64,000 bases of DNA from Haemonchus contortus. Taxonomy: Eukaryota; Nematoda; Chromadorea; Rhabditida; Trichostrongylidae. The notes under the pieces were generated by a model that worked only from the letters and a program-made list of their open reading frames with translations, was not told the origin of the DNA and did no database searches. Both the position numbers and the translations under genes were made by a program. Shown here piece after piece: positions 35,101-45,400 of this stretch. Location: the NCBI GenBank assembly GCA_000469685.2, contig LS997565.1, forward strand, positions 37,413,819 through 37,477,818. The letters are read 5' to 3'. Within the stretch, counting starts at the first letter, position 1. Each line of letters begins with the position of its first letter.

Positions 35101-37303
35101 CTGGAATTCAATATGATTGCATAGTAATGTAGGAGATGATAAATGGAAACTTTGGGGATCGCAGTGCACGTTATTGAACTACAGATAACTAATACTCATT
35201 GCTGCTGAAATTCAGATGAACTCAGCTGAGGACGGACTAACAGAGCAGTACGACCTATATGACATGTCTTTCGCACAGGCTCTTTTGGATGCAATGGAGA
35301 AAAAGCTCGATGATGTAAGTGCACATTTGTTTTGTATCCGTTCACTTTTCTCTTTTTGCCTGAGTCTCTCCTTCTGGCATCGTCTCAAGATGAATCCTCC
35401 AATATTCTGATTGCTATTGTTTTATTTTTTATGACTATGAGCTGATTTCAGAACAACAACTCGGATTCTGATCTGCTAAGCACTTATCTGGGGTCTGCTC
35501 TCAAGCTGTGCACAGCGAGCAAGGAGGCACGTCGTTATTGCAGACTCAAGGTTAATTGATTTCGATAGATGAGTGGTTCTCTTACTTTCTTTACTACACT
35601 TCTCGAAGTTAGCGAGATCGTATCGGTTTAAAATTTAAGTGAAGCACTCTCATTCTAAAAAGGCATGCACTTATCGTCACATAGCAAGCTACGACTGATG
35701 ATATTCACTATAACTATTGCAATTTTTGGCGTTTATTAGTCTCGTAATTTCTTTACAATTATGTTTCAAAATGTGTTGATAGTGGTAGAAAGCTCATTTT
35801 GGCTCGGTTTATTACGGACTCAGATTTTTCAAATATACATCATTGAGTTAGAAGATTTTTTTATAATTATTGGCCATCTTTCTCTCGTTGTAATCTTTTT
35901 TGTTTATCGTATTGCTGGTTTATTGCAAACTTCAGATTTTACCTCCCCTTGTGGCTGCCGATGTCGCCCGTCGTCCTGATGAGGGCGATTCTTTGAGAAA
36001 CAAGATTGTTCGTGTGATGATGAGTCCCGCTTTTTCGAAAGATCTCGCCTCAGAGTTCATGTTTGTACTTTGTAAAAGATCAGGTGAGCTCCTTTTCTAT
36101 GAGAGTTTTCCATTGATAGTGATGTGTTGGTTTACAGTTAGTCGACTAATCAAGTATACTGGTCTTGGGCATTCTGCGGGACTTCTGGCTAACTGTGGCC
36201 TTCTTGGGCACATAAACCTTCCCAAGAGCGCTTCAGATAGTGAGGACTCAGAAACGGAGGAGTATAAAGCTGTCGAAGACAGGTTGGCTTGCTGGGGATT
36301 TTTGAATCATGGTCAAAATATTTCATCATATTTTATATATTTTGCCTATTGATTTATTTACAGGATAAACCCGGTGACGGGCTACTTGCGACCTGAGAAC
36401 CCTGGTGTATCTCCTTTTGAAGGTATGAGCGAAGAACAAAAGGAATATGAAGCAATGAAGCTGGTGGATGCCATGAATAAACTGATGAATACTGGTCAGT
36501 TTTTCGTCGAGGTTAATTCAAAAGCAGCGCAAACAATCCTTCCTGCTGACAAGTAAGGTGCTAAGATTGGGGATGGCTCGAAATCCGTCCCTCTCTAAGT
36601 TTTATTTTGTACGAAGTCTCAATTAATCATCTCATTGCGCCTTTCCCATTTTTTGGAACTCTTAATTTTGTGTGATGTGTCCCAATCACAGGGTTATCCT
36701 TTGGAATTCCTACATCGATCACCTCCCTGTCTAGACCATTGCCATCAAATCACTTCCTTGCCCAGAACACTGCTTACCCGCAAGTGTTCTCGTTGATTAT
36801 GCAAGTGCAAAGGATCACCAACATCCTGGGATTGTGTCTTATCCTTCGCTGAACACCTTTTGCAAGCTTCCTTTTCTCACAGTTTGCAGGAGCACCTTTC
36901 ATTCTGGTCGTCCCCTCTTTTCCAACAATGTTCAGGCTATAAACAGTCAAAATTTATTTTTCAAATTTCATGAGCTACAGATCCTGCTTTGTATGTGGGA
37001 TTGTTTTGATTAGCTAGTTGAGTGACTAACGCAGCGAGTTTGAGTCATTCTTGTTAGTAGCGTAGTGAAAAGCATTTTATCCACTTTCATAGTCCACCAC
37101 AACACTCTCTCATCATTTTGACACCGGTTTCGTTTCTTTGTTTGTTACTGGAGTACACATTTGTATGTATATTAAATAAGTAAGTTGTAGGTGTAGTGAA
37201 GCCAGGCACTATTGGAGAAGATGGTCGTCCGAAAGCTGTAGGTCATGTGCTGGAGCTTGTGAAGGATGTTCCTGATGAAGAACCTGCATCTGATAGTGAA
37301 TAA
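32182..37303 (+). CDS. ric-8: synembryn RIC-8, G-alpha chaperone / guanine nucleotide exchange factor
   Basis: Exons: 32182-32319, 33465-33566, 33626-33727, 33860-33929, 34084-34252, 34315-34512, 34636-34767, 35216-35314, 35452-35550, 35936-36083, 36138-36282, 36364-36494 and 37191-37303. All junctions are GT..AG and in phase except exon 1 to 2. Family blocks in order: VPEDARDSLWLFDLRIAFLI, KVIFNITYKRPD, EQHAVNLLSTLKLNI, ILPPLVAADVARRPDEGDSL, SRLIKYTGLGHSAGLLANCG, SEDSETEEYKAVEDRINPVT and EGMSEEQKEYEAMKLVDAM. These are the armadillo-like repeats and the conserved C-terminal lobe that bind G-alpha. RIC-8 folds and activates G-alpha subunits in synaptic signalling and in spindle positioning. 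Length is about 550 residues, normal for the family. Probably co-transcribed with the preceding gene. Confidence 0.95.
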
Positions 37304-37706
37304 GGTAGTGATCGTAAACTGGGTATCGTTCTAGTCCACATACGAGTCAATCTGTATGAATCTCAAGATCTCTGCACCTCATTCTCATAATTCGTTGTAC
37401 AGCTATTCATAATTCGTCATTAAGCGATTCAGACATTTCAATGCTGTTAGTTATTGCTTATAAGTTTGAAAAGAATCTTACTGTGTTCAGCTCAGCTCTG
37501 CACCAGAAAAGATGTAATTAATAAGTTTGCTATGAAAAAGTAGTTATTTTTAGAGCGTAGCTTAATTTTGCTTCTGTTGGATGTGCCAACGCTTTTAGAG
37601 ATTATTTATGTGACAAACTTCTCTGCTTCGATCCACTAAACTTTCTTTGGTTACTTGAATTCTTTTTGTATTGATCGAATTTGTATAATATATTACTCAT
37701 GTAGAG

Positions 37707-38005
37707 GGCGGAGGTGGTGTAGTGGCAAGTGGCACACTACATCACACGCACGGTCAGGGGTTCGAATCCCGGATCGATGCCCGCCTAGGCCAATCCAGCC
37801 TTCCATCCCTCCGGGGTCGGTGAATTGGTACCAGACTCGCCTGGGAGGATAAAAGCACTGACTTGTACATCGGCTGGCCACCGCAATTCATTGTATAGGC
37901 CTTATACGCACTTATTACGCCACTACGATTCTGAATGGAAGTCGAGTGCGGGGGCGCATCCCTCAGACGGGATTGATCAAAGCCAAAAACTTTATCCTTT
38001 TATCC
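37707..38005 (+). repeat. tRNA-derived SINE, best-preserved copy
   Basis: Head GCGGAGGTGGTGTAGTGGCA, intact B box GGTTCGAATCCCGGATCGAT at 37759, then CCGCCTAGGCCAATCCAGCC, TCCGGGGTCGGTGAATTGGT, CTGGGAGGATAAAAGCACTG, CATCGGCTGGCCACCGCAA, GAATGGAAGTCGAGTGCGGG and CCTCAGACGGGATTGATCAA, with a TTTATCC repeat at the 3' end. It serves as the reference for the family. Confidence 0.9.
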
Positions 38006-38236
38006 TTTTTATTACTTATGTTTTCACAGCTTTGTATTATAGTATTGACGACAAACTGTTCTCCTTAGAGGGCTTTTTTCCAGCACAAACTCGAAGTTGT
38101 AATCATTGTCATCACTTGCTTCATTATAGTATATGTAATTCACCATTCTTTTCGTTTTTTGTAACACTTCCTGATAATAAACTATTCCGATATCATGATG
38201 CCCACTAACTACCACATATTGCGGAGTCTGGCGAAA

Positions 38237-38335
38237 GGACGGAGGTGGTGAATGGGCAAGTGGTGCACTGTCACACCCGCATGGTCCGGTGATAGAATTC
38301 CCAAACACAGAAACGGGATTGATTGGAGTTAAAAG
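38237..38335 (+). repeat. tRNA-derived SINE with internal deletion
   Basis: The head GACGGAGGTGGTGAATGGGC..CACACCCGCATGG is joined directly to the 3' tail AAACGGGATTGATTGGAGT. The body of roughly 200 bp is missing. Confidence 0.7.
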
Positions 38336-38665
38336 GCTCTTGACCTTGTATCGTTAGATCTGCTCAAAATTACCATGCATCATATTGCAGTAGCCGTAGT
38401 CATGGGAAAGGAACTTCTCCTGTGTGACTCACAAACTGTCGCTGTCCATATCTTCCAGACATGACTTGGCCTAGTCGATTGGTGCGTCCACTCGGTTTCC
38501 TTAGTTGTCATACCAGAACTCTGAAACTTACTTGATGTCTTCGGGATCTAGCAGTTTGTTGCTCCATTTTGGATTTTAATTGATTTAGTATGAGCTTTTG
38601 TATTCAGACGAGTTCGATGAATGGCAAAGTAACGGTTCTTTCCACTCAGATGGATCATTGGATCG

Positions 38666-38767
38666 TCGCTTTTGCTTCCCTTCCATTTTTTGTCTTTTGT
38701 TTGGTTTTTTTTTCAGATACGAGCACATCCGCTTTTGCTTCCCTTCCATTTTTTGTCTTTTGTTTGT
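38666..38767 (+). repeat. 63 bp-spaced direct duplication
   Basis: GCTTTTGCTTCCCTTCCATT TTTTGTCTTTTGTTTG occurs at 38668 and again at 38731. The second copy is preceded by TTTTTTTTTCAGATACGAGC ACATCCG, which also occurs, inverted, at the last intron/exon border of the GPCR gene (39561-39575 region). Confidence 0.75.
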
Positions 38768-38842
38768 TGCTTTTTTTTTGTCTTAAGGATGTGATAAGCA
38801 ATTCATTTAAGTGGGACGAACCGTAGAGCCATTTCCACCCAG

Positions 38843-38989
38843 TCTACCGGAATATACTCTTGGTTCTCGAGTATCAGTCGTCGTCTTTAAGAAATCAGCC
38901 TCCTCGAGCGGGAGCTGGAAACGCCTCTATTCGTCTCTTTCGTGGGTCTACGTGGTTCAGAAAGCCCTTCCAAGCTCGAGGTATGCGAG
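38843..38989 (+). CDS. possible orphan exon, function unknown
   Basis: A 147 nt stretch between TTTCCACCCAG and GCGAG|GTGAGT is open in the frame reading YRNILLVLEYQSSSLRN, QPPRAGAGNASIRLFRG, STWFRKPFQARGMR. An upstream frame near 38589-38665 reads YELLYSDEFDEWQSNGSFHS with a similar coding look. I recognise no family and cannot link the two into a gene. It could be a remnant or a small plus-strand gene nested 3' of the GPCR. Confidence 0.2.
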
Positions 38990-39471
38990 GTGAGTCATTT
39001 TTTCGGATTTAAATTCATTTTAGAATTTTCTTGAATAAGTGACCAAGTAGGGTTTGTGTTCGTTTTGGGTTCCTACTTGTACGGTTCCTGAAAATTCCTT
39101 GAAGTTGAGCATTTCCAAGTTGGAAGTTTCAAGTAGCATTCGAAGTTGGGGATGAATAACACGATCGTTGAGCGAATCTTTAATGTAGTGGGCAATGGAC
39201 GAAAATAATGACATGAGTTCCTATCATGGAACCGAACACTAGAAATTGGAGCATAAGGGACGTTAGGAAACACTATTCCAGGAAGGTAACTATGAATAGA
39301 ATATTTAGAACTGAAACGCCCGTCAAACAACCGCACCACGGCTATGCACACCCCAATACAACAAGTCGTAGGCAGTTGTCGTGTAAACGTGGTACGCCTG
39401 GGGACACACGACCACATTCACTATGGATATGTACAGAGGATAGAATGTGAGCATTTTGGAGTTATATGGAA

Positions 39472-42400
39472 TTAGTGGATGATCGTAGGTCTCTTCAGAC
39501 CGGGAGGTGGTGAAGGCCTTGACGACTGAGTATGAACGACGGGTACGTCCGGATGTGCTCGTATCTGAAAAAAAAAATCAATTTTCAAGATCGTTTCATT
39601 GACACATTTAGAATGTTGCTAAGCTCCCTATCTGGTACGATTAGACCGTAATGTTACCCTACAGGAATTTGGTCTTACTGGATTCCAGTGAGCTCATTTA
39701 ACGACAACCTTCATCACTTTTTTGAACGAGAGAGTATAAATGCAATATCTACCCGTTGTGCTTGACTAATTTATCAAGGACTCGGCATGTTGGGACCATG
39801 ACCCACGTGACTCTCTGCTAGCCCTTACATCCCTTATGGGGACCATTTTGAGGTACCTTTCAGTTGAGAAATCTTCCGCTCGTGTTTCGTCTCTCTCTCG
39901 CTCTCGTTCCCGCTCTCACTCGCTCTCTCTCTCTCGCCCTCTCTCTCTCTCTCTTTCTGCCTTTCCTTGGAAATCACTCTTTGTTTGCTGTTGAGGGACA
40001 CTCATTGACAATTGTATTCAATTTCTTGTGTAAGGAGCTTGACTCCGATCGAATTTGAATTAGTCCCAGCTCTCACAGGATTTCAGGGTGCTGATAGCCT
40101 GTCATCCTTCCAATTCCCCGCCCATCTTGAGGATCCCGCCCATCAGCCGCCCACTGTTTGCAAAGGTGTGGGTCATTCAATTATGGTCATGGAGTGTTCA
40201 ACATATACGTTGCAATTACTAACCTGCATCTCGTGTCCGCTGTGTGATCGACGAACTTTGGTCTTTTTCCTCATGACTGTGTGGAAGACCGGTGACTCAA
40301 GAAATGGTCATTAAGGCAGTTGATAATGTAAGAGGAAGCTAAGACATGATTTCCATACTCACCTCTTGATCCTGATGAGGATTAGCGCTGAGTCCCCGAC
40401 CGCTATGAGCAGACACGGTAGTGCGTGTGGATGATCCGCTACTGCTGGCAGGAGATACGGCTCGTACAGATGGCAGATCGTCATCTGAAGACGTGAAAGG
40501 AGTTGAGAACATTCGGAGACTTTGGAAACAGAGCCCTATACCTCTCTCGAACAGCACCATATTATTGCCTTGACTCTCTTTGTATTCGACGACTACCGGC
40601 TCATAGGAAAGTAGAATGTAGATCTTTGGTCCGAATAAGAGGCCAAGGAGGATTGAGGCACAGCAGATGAGCTCGGCTACAATAACTGTTTCCTGGAAAT
40701 TGAACGTATGGCGATCGAAGGTGTCAGCATGGCATAACAACCTCCTGAATGGATCATTTTGCTTTGGTAGGAGACTTGGTGTTAACTTTTATCGAAAAGA
40801 AATTTAAGGGGGGGGGGAGGTGCAGCAGTGTACGATGAGTTGGGGGACCATTTTGATAGAAAGGTGCCTCAAAGGATGAAGGATCAATGCCGTCTGAGGG
40901 GGATGCTTGCTAATGATCCAATCCGTCGACCTAAGAATCCAGCTAATGGAATCCGGACTGGCTGAGCTTACCTTAATTTCATTTGGTACCATAAAGTAGG
41001 CCGTTATCCATGCCAACCAAATTAGTGTGCAGAGCACCGATGAAACAAAGAGCCACTTGGTTTCCTGAACAGGCGATTATACTTGGCTTCTTAGGACTCC
41101 TCTGGGTACGAGGCAAGTGTAGAATCAACTAACTTTGTAATTTCTCTTGATATTTCTGTTGATGCTGTTGATGAAAAGAGCGAGGAAGAGCAAAATGATG
41201 ACGTAGACGTTAGCCAGTACGAACTCCTGTTTCCCAAGGGTGCAGACCATGTCGGAATGGGCATCCGACACAGCCAGTGTGGACATGAACGGCTCAGCAA
41301 ACCATCTAAAAACCGAATGGTAACAATTGAATAATAATTGGTCAAAGCCTTTATTGGACACTTTCTGGCGTACCTTGTGTTGAGAGCTATCTGGACGCCG
41401 ATAATGAAGAACAACAGCAGCCAGTAGTTCCAGAATGAGATATGTACCACATTACCGAATCCAAGAGTCTCAGCATTACGTAGTTGAGTCGCTTTGGCGA
41501 TCATCACTCCGAAACATAGCGAATACCCGAATCCATGCATCACAACTCGAAGTCTGCACACCTTAAAAGGAAACAAACACACTTCAGTCACGCTTTGCTC
41601 ATGGAGCTATAGGCCATTTGGGAGTGCCTATTTCAAGGGTGTTCTACGGAATGACGGGAGCCTGCTGATGACTTGTTGATAAAGGAACCAAGTTTCGTAT
41701 AATGGAATATTCACGTAAATAAAATCAAGAAATCAATCGATTTTTCCCAGTCGTGTACAATTTTATTTACTATTTTTTAGTTCTTTTTCTTGATTTTCTT
41801 TATGTGAAACTTTCTTTGATACGATACCTGGCTCCTTCATGAGAATTCATGGTCATTAAGGGCGTTCAAAGCGCAAAGCAGTTTTCTCTATTTCTGACCG
41901 GGGGCGGATTCGCCGAGTATGAAAAGTACTGGAAGCATCAGAGAAACCTCGACCGGGACTTACCAAGTCGGTTGCATCAAATACGAAGAAGTAAGCGGTG
42001 ATGTAGAGTATAATGATGCCGACCAGAAGAGAAATTCCAAGTGATTGATTTCCTTTCACAACACGGAGGTAGAGCTTTACCAGCACTGAAATTCACTCAA
42101 TAATTACTTTTCACTAAGACAGAGCACTCTCTAGACTCTCCCTCACCTCAAGTAGAAACCTTTCCATGTTTAGGCTTTGAGATTTACAAAGTATGAAATG
42201 TTCTCGTCAGCTGTGGTTTACTTGGAGTCCGGGCTACTTAGAGTACTACTGACACGCCCCAGTGGTGTTTGTCCCGCCCCTTACAGATCATCTGCGTCGT
42301 AGTTCAAAAAAAAAACCGTTAATGCATCCTTACCGAGCACTAGCACTGCGACTGCTATGATGGTCAATACGGAGATCAGAGCCAGGAGGACGAAGTTGTG

Positions 42401-45400
42401 GGTGTACTGACGCCATTGCCCCATGGATAGATGCTCGAAAACCTGAAACAGTCAATGTTCTGGTCACCGATGCCTATCGTTATATCTCATACTAGACAAG
42501 TAACACTTACTGATTGGTAGCCGACTTTCTCAGCTCCAAAAGCGGGCTGTCGTCGAACGTACGATCCGGTACTTCTGTCGGTATCGACCTGTTCGGACGC
42601 ATAGACGAACGAATCGAGTGGTCGCTGTAATTGCATCCATTTTCCATTTTCTCGACCAAGCTGGAAAGGCACCTCCTTACCTGAAGGAAGTCACCGTCAA
42701 GGAAGCACTTGCACATCGGCGGTTGACATTTCGACTCTACAGGTCCATCGAAGAAACTACGATAAAGTGAGTGCAAGCGTAGACCGCCATTTAGCGACCA
42801 ATTGCCGAGGGTGCGGTAGTCATATTCGTCTGAATTGATAAGTAATGGTACAGTGAAAGATGGGCAAGTTACTCAAGCACGTACCATTTCCGACTTGCAA
42901 GTATTCATAGATTTCAACGTCATCTTCGACAGAGGTCTTCTTTAGTTGAGTAAGGATCAGTTCACGTCCACCTTCATAGAACTCCAAACATAGACCCGAT
43001 TGAGTAGGGCAGAGCTTCTGAAGAAAGAAAATTGAGACTTAGGCTGATATTTTGAAATCACTTTATGGCAAAACGCAAAAGGCATCTTATAGAGGAGGTT
43101 GATGAGTCACCACTCAGCTACGGTCTTAGCCTTCTCTTAGAAAAGGTCTGCTGAGGTGAACCGCTCAAGGTGTTTCATTGAAATTCCACTGTCAAAGGAG
43201 TTGCCCTGGTGAATGGGTGGGCGGAGAAACCTGAACTTGCGCTGCTTTCCCATTGGTTCAGTGGCTTTTCTTCTCTGAATGGGGGTAACGGAACTTCTCC
43301 CCTATCGCGGCATTCTCCCTTGCGCCATGCGGCAAATTTCACTGCAATTACCGTACCCCGCCAATCGATAGGACGCGAAATTTTTCCTTGACTGGCTTGC
43401 TTTTTCATTGGATTTTATCGTTTTTTCTTCTGTTTCTTTTTAGTTTTCATGTTTATTAGACTTGATTAATTAAAATAACTCTTCCTATATAAACGACGAT
43501 CAGAATCACATTGGAACTGAAGAGAGCGGCCGGCCAATTCAAATGTTTAAAGGACTCTATCTCACAAATTGCGCGCTCCAATCTTCCATCGCAATCCTGC
43601 GATAGGCGGCGGGTGCGGTATGTGCGACGCCGTGTTAGGGGAGAACTTCCCGGACCCTCTGAATGGCCATGAGATCATTTTTTGAGATATATGTCAAGGT
43701 CCATATCAGAAAGGCCGACCCACCCTAATCTCTTTGAGTGTCTTCGGAATTCAGATACACCCGGAACTTAGGGAGTGCTGTCCCAGAAGATATGTAGATG
43801 CTCCATAAGGACACCCTTTATTCACAGACCACATGCCCAATGGATTCCTTGACCTTTAGTAGCCCCCCACCACCTCTGGTTCAAGGGAGCAGTCCTCGGA
43901 GGTAGCGTTTGCTGATATTCAATTGGGACTTATTGAATGCGTCCGTTTAAGATCCGTTTTCAATCAATACGCCTTTTCATCGCTTCTTATCCACGTTTTT
44001 GTTTATTTTTGACTGTGTATCCGCGCTTATTTACTTGTTTATGTAGCTACCGAACCTGAAGGCTGCATATCTCCTATGTTTGTTTTACTAAGTACCATTT
44101 TCCCGATCAACTCACCCTGTAGACCGAATCCATGGCAAAGAGGAACCGTTCGATTCCACGCGACAGATAACCGGCCTTGGTCATTCGTCCTGAAAACAAA
44201 AGTAAGCGAAATGAGTTGTATGGGGACTGAGAAGGTGAATGTCTTACCCAAGCTGGCGATATCAAGCAGCTCGTCGCCTGTGCACATTTTTCCGTAGGTA
44301 AGTTTGCTCTTCTGCGTAAGCGCACACTGCCAACGGTCCTCAATGAATGACCAATACCAGTTTTCTGGTAATGTCAATGGTGTTGTCGTTTCCATCCATT
44401 CACGGAAGTCATGATGAAGGATGTCCTGAACAGGAATGCCTCATTTGAAGAAATGCCGAAGATTCAGACCGATCCAGTCATGCCAAACACGCCATTTCTG
44501 GGTATCCCAGTTGTTAATGGAAGCAGCGGTAGTTCCACCTAATTCCACCTATTGGAACATCCTGTACAGGCCAACTCAACGGTTGTCCAGCAAAGCCAAA
44601 TGCATACCTTGGGCTGAACAGAGACGATTCCTTGGAACATTTTCTTGTTCTGCGGTTCGTGCAGATACCAATCATGAGCATCACCCATCATCACATGGAC
44701 AACCTTCCTATGGGAACGGAGTGTCAACGAAAGATAGGCAGCGGCGTCTCGAGCAGTTGCAAACACCTAAACAGTCGTTTCAGTTCCTGGACACCCTTCC
44801 GATGCTGAAAGGACTCACTATGGTGACGTTGGTCGAGGTGCCGACGGGTGGTAGATTGTCCACTCGGACCCCTCCGATGTTCACCACTTCGGCCAGACAC
44901 ACTCCACGATCCAACGCCAAACGTTCGAAGTTTCGGAACGCTGACAGTGATTCGGGATCCTGAAAGAAGAAGCTGAGAGCCCCTAGGAAGAAGTCAAATG
45001 ATCTAGGATACGCACCTGCTCACTTATTGCTACTGTGACAAACTGCCAGTGCATTCGATTGAGGAATCTGAGAAGTGCTAAAGCTTGACTCCTTGCTCCT
45101 GGCAGAGCTGTGAAAGCATGACGAGGTGTGGAGTCAGAATCAGCAGCCACCAGAGCGACGGCAGCATCTCCAGATGAGAAATAGCCCTTGAGTGCTTCCT
45201 GGGAGTCACCATGTAGGGCGGATACATAACCGAACACGGAACCGGGAACGATGGTGATATTCCGTCCGGCTTGATTGAAACGGAAGCACTGTGTCTCTGC
45301 CCGAACTACGGTCTCAATAGCTTGCTTCCCAGAAGAGCACGAATCCACTAATAATGCTCCGAAATCGAGATTCTTTAGAAGAGACAGATCGGGGAAGCGT

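Noticed and set aside
37707..38005. Possible true tRNA gene
   Set aside because: The B box is perfect, but no full cloverleaf with acceptor and anticodon arms fits, and 12 related copies share the same downstream body, so it is a SINE.
42507..42776. Continuous 89-codon minus-strand frame through GPCR exons 18 and 19
   Set aside because: It stays open but cannot join the TM1 exon in phase, whereas the other frame of exon 19 (LGRENGKWMQL..) joins perfectly.
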